DNA of 64,000 bases from Kocuria dechangensis (GCF_014636775.1 NZ_BMEQ01000004.1:204056-268055); one strand, 5' to 3'; shown: positions 29,898-39,129, numbered from the stretch's first letter. The notes: a model not told the origin generated them from the letters alone. Numbers and translations are program-made.

Positions 29898-29903
29898 ATC
29901 CTA
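29898..29903 (-). promoter_or_regulatory. glmM: Candidate -10 box of glmM
   Basis: TAGGAT on the minus strand ends eight nt before the glmM ATG. A very short leader or leaderless start is likely. Confidence 0.45.
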
Positions 29904-30035
29904 CGTTCTGCCCCGGCGCCGGCCCGCAGCCGTGCGCCGCCGGGGGCCGTCTCCCCGCGGCCGGGCGTGTGCTAATGCTATTCCTCCGGGGCGCCGGTGA
30001 CCGTTCATGACGGCAGTTCCCGCCCCGGAACGACG

Positions 30036-30069
30036 GAACCCCGCCCGCGCCGGGGCGCGGACGGGGTTC
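30036..30069 (-). terminator. Terminator after rplM-rpsI
   Basis: An inverted repeat of about 15 bp with a single C-A mismatch pairs 30036-30051 with 30054-30069; the stem closes around a short GC loop. It lies 33 nt past the rpsI stop and separates rpsI from glmM. Confidence 0.7.
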
Positions 30070-30102
30070 GGCGGCCGAGGGACGGGCCCGCGGGCCCGTG
30101 GA

Positions 30103-30609
30103 TCAGCGCTTGGAGTACTGCGGGGCCTTGCGGGCCTTCTTGAGACCGGCCTTCTTGCGCTCGGTGACGCGGGCGTCACGGGTGAGGAAGCCGGCCTTCT
30201 TGAGCGTCGGACGGTTGTTCTCCGTGTCGATCTCGTTCAGGGCGCGGGACACGCCGTGGCGCAGCGCGCCGGCCTGGCCGGAGGGGCCACCGCCGTGGAT
30301 GCGGGCGATGACGTCGTAGGCGCCCTCGAGCTCCAGCAGCCGGAAGGGGTCGTTGACCTCCTGCTGGTGCAGCTTGTTCGGGAAGTAGTTCTCCAGGGTC
30401 CGGCCGTTGACGATCCACTGGCCGGAGCCGGGGACGACGCGCACGCGGGCCACGGCCTCCTTGCGGCGGCCCACGGCCTGGCCGGAGACGGTCAGGGCGG
30501 GGCGCTCGGCCACGGGGGCGGTCTCGGCGCCGGGCGCGGACTCGGAGGTGTAGCTGGTCAGCGCCTCCTCGCCCTCGACGGTGTACTGCTCGTCAGTATT
30601 CTGAGCCAC
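30103..30609 (-). CDS. rpsI: 30S ribosomal protein S9
   Basis: A 168-residue S9. The conserved core starts at about residue 41 with [18 protein letters not shown], and the positively charged tail ends APQYSKR, which reaches the P-site tRNA. The first 40 residues are acidic and low in conservation, an extension common in actinobacterial S9. It follows rplM by 33 nt as the second gene of the rplM-rpsI operon. Confidence 0.97.
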   Translation of the reverse strand: MAQNTDEQYTVEGEEALTSYTSESAPGAETAPVAERPALTVSGQAVGRRKEAVARVRVVPGSGQWIVNGRTLENYFPNKLHQQEVNDPFRLLELEGAYDVIARIHGGGPSGQAGALRHGVSRALNEIDTENNRPTLKKAGFLTRDARVTERKKAGLKKARKAPQYSKR

Positions 30610-30642
30610 GATTCTCCTCGTTAGTTTCTGTCGTAGGCCCGA

Positions 30643-31086
30643 TTACTGGGCGACCTGGGTGAACTCGAAGGTCTTCGGCTGCTGGGCACCGTGGGGGTGC
30701 TCCGGGCCGGCGTAGACCTTCAGCTTGGACATCTGCTGGGCGGCCAGCTTGTTCTTGGGGAGCATGCCACGGATGGCCTTCTCCACGGCGCGCACCGGGT
30801 TCTTCTCCAGCAGCTCCGCGTAGGAGGTGGACTTCAGTCCGCCCGGGTAGCCGGAGTGGCGGTAGGCCCGCTTCTTCTCGAGCTTGGAGCCGGTCAGGGC
30901 GACCTTCTCGGCGTTGATGATGATGACGAAATCACCGGCGTCCACGTGGGGAGCAAAGGTCGGCTTGTGCTTTCCGCGCAGCAGCGTTGCGGTCTGGCTG
31001 GCAAGACGACCCAGGACGACGTCGGTGGCATCGATGACGTGCCACTGGCGCTGAATGTCACCGGGCTTCGGGGTGTACGTACGCAC
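30643..31086 (-). CDS. rplM: 50S ribosomal protein L13
   Basis: A 147-residue L13, full length. [29 protein letters not shown] sequence near the N-terminus and [17 protein letters not shown] (about residues 100-116) are conserved. It is first in the rplM-rpsI operon and has 321 nt of gene-free sequence upstream. Confidence 0.97.
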   Translation of the reverse strand: MRTYTPKPGDIQRQWHVIDATDVVLGRLASQTATLLRGKHKPTFAPHVDAGDFVIIINAEKVALTGSKLEKKRAYRHSGYPGGLKSTSYAELLEKNPVRAVEKAIRGMLPKNKLAAQQMSKLKVYAGPEHPHGAQQPKTFEFTQVAQ

Positions 31087-31407
31087 GTTAGTTTGCCTTC
31101 GTTCGGGTTCTCTCGGTGGCGCTAGTTGGGATCACGCCGTTACTCGGTGTGCCGTCCGGGGCTCGGGTGAGGGCCGAGCTGCATCCGGTGCCCGAGACCC
31201 CGGTGCACCGGACCGCCAGGCGTCCTGCAACGGGACAGCGGATCCGGGTACACGTGAACCGAGGCGGGACACGCACAACAGCAGTCAACGTTACCGGATC
31301 GCACGGCTTAAGACCACTCGGCATACACCCGGGCCGGGCGGCGGTCAATCTCAGCGGGCCCCGGGCCGGGTGTGCAGGAGCAGGCGCGGGGAGCGCGCCG
31401 GGCCGCC
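31087..31407 (-). promoter_or_regulatory. Gene-free leader of rplM with candidate promoter
   Basis: These 321 nt hold no credible gene. On the minus strand a TAACGT (31288-31293) fits a TANNNT -10 box and would give a leader of about 200 nt for rplM. No good -35 and no recognised riboswitch or L13-leader structure could be identified by eye. AT content is higher around 31280-31320 than in flanking genes, as expected for a promoter. Confidence 0.35.
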
Positions 31408-32313
31408 TCAGCCCGCCGGGGAGCGGCGCGCGCGGGTCTGGGCCGCCCGCTCCCCCAGCGCGCCGTCCCCGGGGTAGCGGACCTCCTCGAGGACCAGCGC
31501 GTGCGCGGGGGCCATGAGGACGCGGGCGTCGCGGACCCGGTCGGCGAGCTGCCGGCCGAGCCAGTCGGAGGCCTCCCGGCCCCCGCCCACCCGGGCGGCC
31601 GCGCCCACGATCGAGCGGACCATGTGGTGGCAGAACGCGTCGGCCTCGATCCCCAGGACCACGAGCCCGTCCCGGTCCCGCTCGACGGAGACCCCGAGGA
31701 CCTCGCGGACGGTGGTGGCGCCCTCGCGGGGCCGGCAGAAGGAGAGGAAGTCGTGCAGGCCCACGAGGTCCTGCACGGCCTCGGCCATCACGGCGACGTC
31801 CAGCACGTCCTTCGTCCACCACGTGAGGTGGCGGGTGAGCGGGTCCCAGCCGGCGGCCCCGTCGTCGATCCGGTAGCTGTACCGGCGGGAGACCGCGGAG
31901 AAGCGGGCGTCGAACCCCTCCGGCGCCGCGGCGGCACGGCGCACCACGACGGCGCCCGGGCACTCGGGCAGCCCCTGCTCGCGGCGGCCGCGGCCCAGGA
32001 CGTGGGCCAGCGCCCCGGTGAGCCGGCGCTCGAGCGCGGCGGCGGGGTCCTCCGCCCGCCCGCGGGCGAGGGCGCCCCACTCCCCCGCCGTGAGGTCCGC
32101 GTGCACCACCTGGCCCCGCGCGTGGACGCCGGTGTCGGTGCGCCCGGCCACGACGACCCGGACGTCGCGGCGCACCAGCACCGCCAGGGCGTCCTCCAGG
32201 GCGCCCTGGACCGTGGGCAGCCCGGGCTGGCGGGCCCACCCGGAGAAGGGGGCGCCGTCGTAGGCGAGGTCGATCCGCGCGCGCACGGGCGCGTCGGGCA
32301 CGGTCCGGGTCAC
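31408..32313 (-). CDS. truA: tRNA pseudouridine synthase A
   Basis: A 301-residue TruA that makes pseudouridine at positions 38-40 of tRNA anticodon arms. IDLAYDGAPFSGWARQPGLP (about residues 13-32) and VAGRTDTGVHARGQVVH (about 56-72) with the catalytic Asp are diagnostic; DAFCHHMVRSIVG is the conserved C-terminal motif. The GTG start at 32313 has AGGAG upstream. It lies downstream of rplQ as in many bacteria, but is separated from it by a terminator-like hairpin and a 15-bp tandem repeat. Confidence 0.95.
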   Translation of the reverse strand: MTRTVPDAPVRARIDLAYDGAPFSGWARQPGLPTVQGALEDALAVLVRRDVRVVVAGRTDTGVHARGQVVHADLTAGEWGALARGRAEDPAAALERRLTGALAHVLGRGRREQGLPECPGAVVVRRAAAAPEGFDARFSAVSRRYSYRIDDGAAGWDPLTRHLTWWTKDVLDVAVMAEAVQDLVGLHDFLSFCRPREGATTVREVLGVSVERDRDGLVVLGIEADAFCHHMVRSIVGAAARVGGGREASDWLGRQLADRVRDARVLMAPAHALVLEEVRYPGDGALGERAAQTRARRSPAG

Positions 32314-32335
32314 GGGCGGCTCCTGCTGGGCGTCG

Positions 32336-32395
32336 AGGTGTCAGTCGTCGGGGTGTCGGGCACCGGGGTGTCAGGCGCCGGGGTGTCAGGCGCCG
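32336..32395. repeat. 15-bp tandem repeat upstream of truA
   Basis: Four consecutive 15-bp units occupy 32336-32350, 32351-32365, 32366-32380 and 32381-32395. The last two are identical, the first two are diverged, and a five-base remnant follows. They lie 23-82 nt upstream of the truA start, so on minus-strand transcripts they would be in the truA leader. Confidence 0.8.
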
Positions 32396-32448
32396 GAGTG
32401 GTGAAGGCCGGCCGGTCCGGCGGCGGTCGGCCGGGTCCGGGCACGGCG

Positions 32449-32479
32449 ACGCCGCCGGGGACCAGGTCCCCGGCGGCGT
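32449..32479 (-). terminator. Terminator-like hairpin after rplQ
   Basis: A 13-bp perfect GC stem (32449-32461 with 32467-32479) with a 5-nt loop starts 27 nt after the rplQ stop. No T-run follows, so it may terminate partially and let some transcripts reach truA. Confidence 0.7.
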
Positions 32480-32506
32480 GCACGGTGTCTGTCCGGAGGG
32501 CTCCGG

Positions 32507-33268
32507 TCAGCGCAGCTTCTGGGCGGCGGCGCCACCGGCCGGCTGGAAGCCCGCGGCCTCGGCGTTGGCCGGGGAGTCGAACCAGATCTCGGCGGTCGTG
32601 CCCGCGTACCAGCGCGAGCCGGGCACGTGGTACTTCATCGAGTTCTTGTTGCCCTTGACGTCGAAGCCCTCGGGGGCCTCGCCGGACTCGAGCGGCGCGT
32701 GCGAGCCGGGGAACTCCGCGTCGGCGTTCTCGGCTGCGACCTCGGCGGCCTGCTCCGAGCCGACCTCGGGGGCCTGCTCCGCGGCGGGGATCTCCTCGGC
32801 GGCGACCTCGGCCTCGGTGGACTCCGCAGGGGTGTCGACCGGGGCGGCGGGGGCCGGGGCGGCCTTGGCGGTGGCGCGCTCGGCCTCGGCCACGGTGGCC
32901 TTGGTCGCGACGGGCTCCATCACGAGTTCGATGACGGCCATGGGGGCGTTGTCGCCCTTGCGGTTGCCGATCTTGGTGATGCGGGTGTAGCCGCCGTTGC
33001 GGTCCTCCATCGCCGAGGCGATGGTGGTGAACAGCTCGTGCACCACGGACTTGTCGGTCAGCTGCGCGAGCACGCGGCGACGGGCGGCCAGGTCACCGCG
33101 CTTGGCGAAGGTGATCAGGCGCTCGGCGTAGGGACGCATCCGCTTCGCCTTGGTGACCGTGGTGGTGATGCGCTTGTGCTCGAACAGCTGCTGGGACAGG
33201 TTCGCCAGCATCAGGCGCTCATGGGCGGGGCCGCCTCCGAGGCGGGGTCCCTTGGTGGGAGTAGGCAT
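32507..33268 (-). CDS. rplQ: 50S ribosomal protein L17 with long C-terminal extension
   Basis: A 253-residue L17, about twice the minimal length. The core (residues 1-120) has [20 protein letters not shown] and the conserved [15 protein letters not shown]. After it comes an Ala/Glu/Pro-rich linker (about 125-195), then a compact end with [20 protein letters not shown]. This end resembles the small domain annotated elsewhere as a sunset domain, and similar tails occur on other actinobacterial L17 proteins. The tail probably lies on the ribosome surface; its role is unknown. It follows rpoA in the same transcript. Confidence 0.95.
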   Translation of the reverse strand: MPTPTKGPRLGGGPAHERLMLANLSQQLFEHKRITTTVTKAKRMRPYAERLITFAKRGDLAARRRVLAQLTDKSVVHELFTTIASAMEDRNGGYTRITKIGNRKGDNAPMAVIELVMEPVATKATVAEAERATAKAAPAPAAPVDTPAESTEAEVAAEEIPAAEQAPEVGSEQAAEVAAENADAEFPGSHAPLESGEAPEGFDVKGNKNSMKYHVPGSRWYAGTTAEIWFDSPANAEAAGFQPAGGAAAQKLR

Positions 33269-33334
33269 GGTTGTTGATCTCCTGGAAGTTCGTCCCGTCC
33301 GGGCCGTGCGGCCGGGGGGACGGAGCGGGAAGGA

Positions 33335-34342
33335 TTACTGGTCGACGTCGTCGAACGGGTTCTCGTCGTCGATCGCGGCGGCGCGAGCGGCGAGGTCGAA
33401 ACCGGGGGGCGAGTCCTTGAGGGACAGGCCGAGGTCGACGAGCTTGGCCTTGACCTCGTCGATCGACTTGGCGCCGAAGTTGCGGATGTCCATCAGGTCC
33501 GCCTCGGAGCGGCCGACGAGCTCACCCACGGTGTGGATGCCCTCGCGCTTGAGGCAGTTGTAGGACCGCACGGTCAGCTCGAGGTCCTCGATCGGCAGCG
33601 CCATGTCCGCGGCCATCGCCGCGTCCGTCGGCGACGGGCCGATCTCGATGCCCTCGGCGGCCGTGTTCAGCTCACGCGCCAGGCCGAACAGCTCGACCAG
33701 GGTGGTGCCGGCGGAGGCCACCGCGTCACGCGGGGTGATGGCCTCCTTGGTCTCCACGTCCAGGATCAGCTTGTCGAAGTCGGTGCGCTGCTCCACACGG
33801 GTGGCCTCCACGCGGAAGGTCACCTTCAGGACGGGCGAGTAGATCGAGTCGACCGGGATGCGCCCGATCTCCGCGTCCCCCGCCTTGTTCTGGGCGGCGG
33901 AGACGTAGCCGCGGCCGCGCTCGATGGTCAGCTCGAGCTCGAGCTGGCCCTTCGCGTTGAGCGTGGCGATGTGCAGGTCCGGGTTGTGGACCTCCACCCC
34001 GGCCGGAGCCGTGATGTCCGCGGCGGTGACGACGCCCGGGCCCTGCTTGCGCAGGTAGGCGACGACCGGCTCGTCCTGCTCCGAGGAGACGGCGAGCTTC
34101 TTGATGTTGAGGATGATCTCGGTGACGTCCTCCTTGACGCCCTCCACGGTGGAGAACTCGTGGAGCACCCCGTCGATGCGGATGCTGGTCACGGCGGCAC
34201 CCGGGATCGAGGAGAGCAGGGTGCGGCGGAGGGAGTTGCCGAGGGTGTAGCCGAAGCCGGGCTCGAGCGGTTCGATCACGAAGCGGGACCGGTTGTCGGC
34301 CACGACCTCTTCGGAGAGGGTGGGGCGCTGTGCGATGAGCAC
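33335..34342 (-). CDS. rpoA: DNA-directed RNA polymerase subunit alpha
   Basis: A 335-residue alpha subunit. The N-terminal assembly domain contains [20 protein letters not shown] (about residues 22-41) and spans to about 230. The C-terminal DNA-binding domain (about 255-318) has the helix-hairpin-helix [20 protein letters not shown]. The GTG start at 34342 is supported by AAAGGAAA upstream. A long hairpin separates it from rpsK, so rpoA-rplQ may have a separate promoter; TATAGC occurs about 30 nt upstream. Confidence 0.97.
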   Translation of the reverse strand: MLIAQRPTLSEEVVADNRSRFVIEPLEPGFGYTLGNSLRRTLLSSIPGAAVTSIRIDGVLHEFSTVEGVKEDVTEIILNIKKLAVSSEQDEPVVAYLRKQGPGVVTAADITAPAGVEVHNPDLHIATLNAKGQLELELTIERGRGYVSAAQNKAGDAEIGRIPVDSIYSPVLKVTFRVEATRVEQRTDFDKLILDVETKEAITPRDAVASAGTTLVELFGLARELNTAAEGIEIGPSPTDAAMAADMALPIEDLELTVRSYNCLKREGIHTVGELVGRSEADLMDIRNFGAKSIDEVKAKLVDLGLSLKDSPPGFDLAARAAAIDDENPFDDVDQ

Positions 34343-34434
34343 TGATGTTTCCTTTCAGCGGGCATCCGCTATATGACGCACGCAGGTGGTGGAAAACAGT
34401 TGATGGGTGCGGACCGGTGACCGGTCCGGGGTCA

Positions 34435-34476
34435 GCGCGACCGACGGGACCCCGCGCGGGGTCCCGTCGGTTGCGC
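34435..34476 (-). terminator. Very strong hairpin between rpsK and rpoA
   Basis: About 20 base pairs (34435-34454 with 34457-34476, one G-U) form a near-perfect stem starting only six nt after the rpsK stop. A second palindrome, GGACCGGTGACCGGTCC (34411-34427), follows. This looks like a terminator or attenuator inside what is usually a continuous alpha operon. Confidence 0.75.
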
Positions 34477-34481
34477 TCGCA

Positions 34482-34886
34482 TCAGACGCGGCGGCGCTTC
34501 GGCGGGCGGCAACCGTTGTGCGCGCTCGGGGTGACGTCCGAGATGGAGCCGACCTCGAGGCCGGTGGCCTGCAGGGAGCGGATGGCGGTCTCGCGCCCGG
34601 AGCCCGGGCCCTTGACGAAAACGTCGACCTTGCGCACGCCGTGCTCCTGCGCGCGCTTCGCGGCGGCCTCGGCGGCCATCTGCGCGGCGAACGGGGTGGA
34701 CTTGCGGGAGCCCTTGAACCCCATCTCGCCGGCGGAGGACCAGGAGAGGACGGCGCCGGTGGGATCGGTGATGGTGACGATGGTGTTGTTGAACGTGGAC
34801 TTGATGTGGGCGTGGCCCTGGGTCACGTTCTTCTTGTCCTTGCGGCGGGGCTTGCGTGAAGCCGCTGCGCGAGTCTTCGGGGGCAT
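34482..34886 (-). CDS. rpsK: 30S ribosomal protein S11
   Basis: A 134-residue S11 of the platform. [20 protein letters not shown] (about residues 27-46) and [20 protein letters not shown] near the C-terminus are the family signatures, and the end is KRRRV. It follows rpsM by 82 nt and precedes a strong hairpin. Confidence 0.97.
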   Translation of the reverse strand: MPPKTRAAASRKPRRKDKKNVTQGHAHIKSTFNNTIVTITDPTGAVLSWSSAGEMGFKGSRKSTPFAAQMAAEAAAKRAQEHGVRKVDVFVKGPGSGRETAIRSLQATGLEVGSISDVTPSAHNGCRPPKRRRV

Positions 34887-34968
34887 GTGAATCTCCTACA
34901 AAGTTCGGGAAGAGTGGTGGTGGGCCGCTCGGGGGACCGCGGGGTCCCGGGGTGCGAGCGGCAGCGGG

Positions 34969-35337
34969 CTACTTCTTCTTGCCGGCGACCGTGCGCTTCG
35001 GGCCCTTGCGGGTGCGAGCGTTGGTCTTGGTGCGCTGGCCGTGCACGGGCAGGCCGCGGCGGTGCCGGATGCCCTGGTAGCTGCCGATCTCGACCTTGCG
35101 GCGGATGTCGGCGGCCACCTCACGGCGGAGGTCACCCTCAACCTTGTAGTTGCCTTCGATGTAGTCGCGCAGCTCCACGAGCTGGGCATCGGTGAGTTCG
35201 CGCACGCGCACGTCGCCCGAGATGCCCGTGGCCTCGAGGGTTTCGTGCGCGCGGGTGCGGCCCACGCCGTAGATGTAGGTGAGCGCGACTTCCAGCCGCT
35301 TCTCACGGGGAAGGTCGACGCCTGCGAGACGAGCCAT
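34969..35337 (-). CDS. rpsM: 30S ribosomal protein S13
   Basis: A 122-residue S13 of the head, contacting the P-site tRNA and L5. It starts [20 protein letters not shown], has [18 protein letters not shown], and ends with the basic tail [11 protein letters not shown]. Length is standard. It lies 168 nt downstream of rpmJ, with hairpins in between. Confidence 0.97.
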   Translation of the reverse strand: MARLAGVDLPREKRLEVALTYIYGVGRTRAHETLEATGISGDVRVRELTDAQLVELRDYIEGNYKVEGDLRREVAADIRRKVEIGSYQGIRHRRGLPVHGQRTKTNARTRKGPKRTVAGKKK

Positions 35338-35436
35338 ATCGGCGGTTCTCCTTGTGTTTCTCCAGAGGTCTGGAGCATCGCTGCCCGGTCGGGGACGTCG
35401 TGTCCCCTCCGGTCCCCGGCCTCTGTACCGGGGGCA

Positions 35437-35460
35437 CCCGACCGGATCTCTCCGGTCGGG
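35437..35460 (-). promoter_or_regulatory. Hairpin between rpmJ and rpsM
   Basis: A perfect 10-bp stem (35437-35446 with 35451-35460) closes a 4-nt loop in the 168-nt gap upstream of rpsM. A second looser GC hairpin lies closer to rpsM (about 35405-35436). It could attenuate, or be part of a ribosomal-protein feedback site; neither is established here. Confidence 0.45.
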
Positions 35461-35505
35461 AGCGGTGCCTTGTCAATCCACTTGCGTGGGGCAGGTCGGG
35501 GCCGG

Positions 35506-35619
35506 TCAGCCCTGACGCTGTTTGTGGCGCGGGTTCTCGCAGATCACCATGACCCGCCCGTTGCGGCGGATCACCTTGCACTTGTCGCAGATCGGCTTCA
35601 CGCTCGGTTGGACCTTCAT
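35506..35619 (-). CDS. rpmJ: 50S ribosomal protein L36
   Basis: A 37-residue L36. The sequence contains [20 protein letters not shown] and ends NPRHKQRQG, with the zinc-binding Cys/Cys/Cys/His set (C+ form) complete. ATG at 35619 lies just after GGAATGCG-type sequence with AAGGAATG upstream. It sits in the normal infA-rpmJ-rpsM order. Confidence 0.95.
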   Translation of the reverse strand: MKVQPSVKPICDKCKVIRRNGRVMVICENPRHKQRQG

Positions 35620-35673
35620 CGCATTCCTTCGCGTCGTTCTCTCGAGTGGTGTGCGGCCCGGGGGCCGCCGGTC

Positions 35674-35895
35674 CTACTTGTAGCGGTAGACGATACGACC
35701 ACGAGTGAGGTCGTACGGGCTCAGCTCCACCACCACGCGGTCCTCGGGGAGGATCCGGATGTAGTGCTGGCGCATCTTGCCCGAGATGTGGGCGAGAACA
35801 AGGTGACCGTTGTTCAGCTCAACACGAAACATCGCGTTGGGCAGAGCCTCGACCACAGTGCCTTCGATCTCGATGACTCCGTCTTTCTTGGCCAT
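35674..35895 (-). CDS. infA: Translation initiation factor IF-1
   Basis: A 73-residue OB-fold protein that occupies the ribosomal A site during initiation. The sequence has [20 protein letters not shown] and [19 protein letters not shown], which are fully conserved in IF-1, and it ends GRIVYRYK. A good ribosome-binding site GCGGAGGAT precedes the ATG. Its transcript probably starts after the rlmN terminator and carries a leader hairpin. Confidence 0.97.
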   Translation of the reverse strand: MAKKDGVIEIEGTVVEALPNAMFRVELNNGHLVLAHISGKMRQHYIRILPEDRVVVELSPYDLTRGRIVYRYK

Positions 35896-35914
35896 ATCCT
35901 CCGCTAACTTCAGG

Positions 35915-35938
35915 TGCCTGCCGCCGGGGCGGCAGGCA
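35915..35938 (-). promoter_or_regulatory. Leader hairpin upstream of infA
   Basis: An 11-bp perfect inverted repeat (35915-35925 with 35928-35938) forms a hairpin about 20-43 nt before the infA start. The sequence upstream (about 35940-35970) is relatively AT-rich and likely holds the promoter, though no clear -35/-10 pair could be assigned. Confidence 0.45.
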
Positions 35939-36127
35939 GGATTCGGTGTACTTGATCGTTAAACGCCGCAGCGGACCCGTACGCGTGCACCATCACCGAA
36001 AGTGTTCGGCGGGGGTGTGCGTGGTCCGATGAGTGCGGAATCGCTTGAGCACAGACAACCAACAGAACACTCTACTGGATCGGGGGCGGTCCCCGCAACG
36101 CGGGCCCGCTCCCCCGCCGCGCCCCGG

Positions 36128-36153
36128 CCGCCCTCCCGGGCCGGGAGGGGCGG
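36128..36153 (-). terminator. Terminator-like hairpin after rlmN
   Basis: A GC stem of about 12 bp with one bulge (36128-36153) begins 17 nt beyond the rlmN stop. It separates the secY-adk-map-rlmN unit from infA. Confidence 0.6.
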
Positions 36154-36169
36154 GGTGCGACGACGCGGC

Positions 36170-37489
36170 TCAGACGGTCGCGGCCAGCTGCCCGCACGCC
36201 CCGTCGATGTCGGAGCCGCGGGTGTCGCGCACGGTGGTGGGGATGCCGTGGGCGCGCAGCCGCTCCACGAAGTTCTGCTCCACGCCGGGGCGGGAGGCGG
36301 TCCACTTGGAGCCGGGGGTGGGGTTGAGCGGGATCGGGTTGACGTGCACCCACCCGCCGCCGCGGGCGTTGAGCTTCTCCCCCAGCAGGTCGGCGCGCCA
36401 CCCGTGGTCGTTGATGTCGCGGATCAGCGCGTACTCGATGGACACCCGCCGGCCCGTGACCTGGTAGTACTCGTAGGCGGCGTCGAGGGCCTCGTCGACC
36501 TTCCAGCGGGTGTTGATCGGGATGAGCTCGTCGCGCAGCTCGTCGTCCGGGGCGTGCAGGGACAGGGCGAGGGTGACCGGCAGCTTCTCCTGGGTGAACT
36601 TCCGGATCCCGGGGACCAGTCCCACCGTGGACATCGTGATCCCGCGCGCGGAGATGCCGAGGCCCTCCGGCGAGGGGTCGATGAGCCGGTGGATCGCCCC
36701 GATGGACGCCTTGTAGTTGGCCAGGGCCTCCCCCATGCCCATGAACACGATGTTGGACACCCGCAGGGGCTCCTGCTCCGCCCGGCCCACCCGGCCGCCG
36801 CGCAGCATCCGCGCCCCCTGGACCACCTGCTCCACGATCTCGGCGGTGGAGAGGTTGCGGGTCAGACCGGCCTGGCCGGTCGCGCAGAACGGGCAGTTCA
36901 TCCCGCAGCCGGCCTGCGAGGAGATGCACATGGTCACCCGGTTGGTGTAGCGCATGAGCACGGACTCCACGGTGGCGCCGTCGAAGAGCCGGTGGACGGT
37001 CTTGAGCGTGGCCCCCTGGTCGGCCTCGAGGGTGCGCACCGTCGTCAGCAGCGGGGGCAGGGCCTGCGCCACGAGCTCCTCGCGGCCCTCCGCCGGGAGG
37101 TCGGTCATGTCCGCGGCCTCGACGGCGAACCGGTCGAAGTAGTGCCGGGAGAGCTGGCCGGCGCGGAACGGCTTGTGCCCCAGCCCGGCGAGGAACTCCC
37201 GGCGTCCGGCCATGTCGAAGTCGGCGATGTGCTGCGGCGGCTTGCCGCGCCGCGGCGCGGTGAAGGTGAGCTGGCCGGGCTTCGGCCGGACAGTCAGCTC
37301 GACGGGCGTCCGGCGCCCCGCGGAGGCCTGCCCCGGGGCGTTCTCCCCCGCGGTGCTCTCCGCCGTGGCATCCGCCGCGGCGGCGTCCTGTCCTGTGGTG
37401 TCCTGCATGGTGGTCTCCTGCGCGGTCGTCTGCTCGGGCGGATCCGGCGCGGCGGTCTCCCCGCCCGGACGGGAGCCGGGACCGGTCAC
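36170..37489 (-). CDS. rlmN: 23S rRNA (adenine-2503-C2)-methyltransferase RlmN
   Basis: A 439-residue radical-SAM enzyme methylating A2503 of 23S rRNA (and A37 of some tRNAs). The cluster-binding cysteines are in [11 protein letters not shown] (about residue 185), [13 protein letters not shown] is conserved, and the C-terminal catalytic Cys is in [13 protein letters not shown]. The first 60 residues are low-complexity Thr/Ala/Gln, so the true start may be internal; GTG 37489 is chosen because it overlaps the map stop as GTGA. Its position between map and infA is unusual. Confidence 0.93.
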   Translation of the reverse strand: MTGPGSRPGGETAAPDPPEQTTAQETTMQDTTGQDAAAADATAESTAGENAPGQASAGRRTPVELTVRPKPGQLTFTAPRRGKPPQHIADFDMAGRREFLAGLGHKPFRAGQLSRHYFDRFAVEAADMTDLPAEGREELVAQALPPLLTTVRTLEADQGATLKTVHRLFDGATVESVLMRYTNRVTMCISSQAGCGMNCPFCATGQAGLTRNLSTAEIVEQVVQGARMLRGGRVGRAEQEPLRVSNIVFMGMGEALANYKASIGAIHRLIDPSPEGLGISARGITMSTVGLVPGIRKFTQEKLPVTLALSLHAPDDELRDELIPINTRWKVDEALDAAYEYYQVTGRRVSIEYALIRDINDHGWRADLLGEKLNARGGGWVHVNPIPLNPTPGSKWTASRPGVEQNFVERLRAHGIPTTVRDTRGSDIDGACGQLAATV

Positions 37490-38322
37490 GGCCGGTCCTC
37501 GGGGATGGGGACGGGGGTCACGCCGAGCGGCTCGAGCTCGGAGGCTCCCCCGTCCTCGGCGGTGAGCACCCAGATCCCGTCGGCGTGGAGGGCCACGGAG
37601 TGCTCCCACTGGCTGGAGCGGGCGCCGTCGGTCGTGACCACGGTCCAGTCGTCGTCGAGCACGCGGGTGCCGATGCCCCCGCGCACGAGCATGGGCTCGA
37701 TGGCCAGGGCCATGCCCGCCCTCAGCCGCGGCCCGCGGTCGGTGCTGCGGAAGTTCAGGACGTCGGGGGCCATGTGCATCTTGGAGCCGATGCCGTGGCC
37801 CACGTACTCCTCGAGGATGCCGAACCGGTGCCCGGAGACCTCCCGGACGTGGTCCTCGACGGCCGCGCCGATGTCCCCGACGTGCGTGCCGGTGGCCACG
37901 GCGGCGATCCCGCGCCACATGGCGGCGCGTGTCACCTCGGACAGCTCGACGTCCGCGGGGTCGGGACTGCCCAGCAGGACGGTGCGGGCGGAGTCGCCGT
38001 GCCAGCCGTCCACGATCGCCCCGCCGTCGATGGAGAGGATGTCCCCGGCGGCGAGGACCTGCTCCCCCGGGATGCCGTGCACCACGACGTCGTTGACGGA
38101 CACGCACACGGCGGCCGGGTAGCCGAAGTAGCCGAGGAAGTTCGAGGTGGCCCTGTGCTCCTCGAGCACGCCCCGGAACACCTCGTCGAGGTGGGCGGCG
38201 GTGACGCCGGGGACGGCGGCGGCCACCGCGGCGTCGAGGGCGCGCGAGGTCACCTCCCCGGCGCGCTGCATGGCGCGCAGCTGGGCGTTGGTCTTGTACT
38301 CGATCCGGCGGCGGCCGAACAT
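37486..38322 (-). CDS. map: Methionine aminopeptidase, type I
   Basis: A 278-residue metalloprotease removing N-terminal Met. Metal ligands appear in order: Asp in [19 protein letters not shown] (about residues 95-113), His in [14 protein letters not shown] (about 172), and Glu in [13 protein letters not shown] and near the C-terminus. Length is typical for type Ia. It follows adk with a 118-nt gap and is coupled to rlmN by GTGA. Confidence 0.96.
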   Translation of the reverse strand: MFGRRRIEYKTNAQLRAMQRAGEVTSRALDAAVAAAVPGVTAAHLDEVFRGVLEEHRATSNFLGYFGYPAAVCVSVNDVVVHGIPGEQVLAAGDILSIDGGAIVDGWHGDSARTVLLGSPDPADVELSEVTRAAMWRGIAAVATGTHVGDIGAAVEDHVREVSGHRFGILEEYVGHGIGSKMHMAPDVLNFRSTDRGPRLRAGMALAIEPMLVRGGIGTRVLDDDWTVVTTDGARSSQWEHSVALHADGIWVLTAEDGGASELEPLGVTPVPIPEDRP

Positions 38323-38440
38323 GCGTCAGTCCTTCCCGGCCGTCCGCGCCCCCGGGTCGGGGACGGGCGGTCGTGTGTTAAACGTGAGACCCCCGGGGGT
38401 GTCCGGGGGTGTCACGCCGTCGGTGGTGCGGGGCGGCTCG

Positions 38441-39004
38441 TCAGGAGAGCGCCGCCATGATCCGCTCGGTGACCTCGTCGACGGTCCCCAGGCCGTCGAC
38501 CTCGCGGACGATGCCGCGCTGGTCGTAGAGGTCGACGACCACGGCCGTCTCCTTGTCGTAGACGTCCAGGCGGTGCCGGATGACGTCTTCGGTGTCGTCG
38601 GTGCGGCCCTCCTTCTGGGCGCGGCCCAGGAGGCGCTGCACGAGCTCGTCACGGTCCGCGGTGAGCTGCAGGACGACGTCGAGGTCCTGGCCCAGCTCGG
38701 CGAGGATGGAGTCCAGCTCCGCCACCTGCGCGGCGTTGCGCGGGTAGCCGTCGAGCAGGAAGCCGTCGGCGGCGTCGGCCTCGGCGAGGCGGGCGCGGAC
38801 CATGCGGTTGGTCACGGAGTCGGGCACGAGGTCGCCGGCGTCGATGTAGCCCTTGGCCTCGCGGCCGAGGTCGGTCTCCGCCTTGATGTTGGCCCGGAAG
38901 ATGTCGCCGGTGGAGATCGCCGGGATGCCCAGCTTCTCTGTGATGCGCACGGCCTGGGTGCCCTTGCCTGCCCCGGGGGGTCCGATGATGAGCATGCGGG
39001 TCAT
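38441..39004 (-). CDS. adk: Adenylate kinase (short form)
   Basis: A 187-residue kinase interconverting AMP, ATP and ADP. P-loop GPPGAGKGTQ (about residues 8-17), AMP-site AISTGDIFRANI, DGFLLDGYPRN (about 80-90). It lacks the long LID insertion and zinc cysteines, as in other actinobacterial short-type enzymes. ATG 39004 has GGAG upstream. It lies in the classic secY-adk-map order. Confidence 0.96.
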   Translation of the reverse strand: MTRMLIIGPPGAGKGTQAVRITEKLGIPAISTGDIFRANIKAETDLGREAKGYIDAGDLVPDSVTNRMVRARLAEADAADGFLLDGYPRNAAQVAELDSILAELGQDLDVVLQLTADRDELVQRLLGRAQKEGRTDDTEDVIRHRLDVYDKETAVVVDLYDQRGIVREVDGLGTVDEVTERIMAALS

Positions 39005-39129
39005 GGAGTCTCCTTGCGTTCGGTGATGGCTGCGGGCCCAGTCTACCGGCCGGTCCCCGCCCCTCCCCGGGACGGCGGCGCGTGCCGCGGCCCCGGGGAC
39101 GGGGCTCGGTGGCTCAGTGGCTGAGCGGC

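Noticed and set aside
31087..31407. Possible riboswitch or tRNA in the rplM upstream gap
   Set aside because: No cloverleaf, no T-loop consensus and no recognised aptamer core could be found by eye.
36002..38122. 706-codon plus-strand open frame opposite rlmN and map
   Set aside because: Shadow of two conserved genes; no ribosome-binding site and biased composition.
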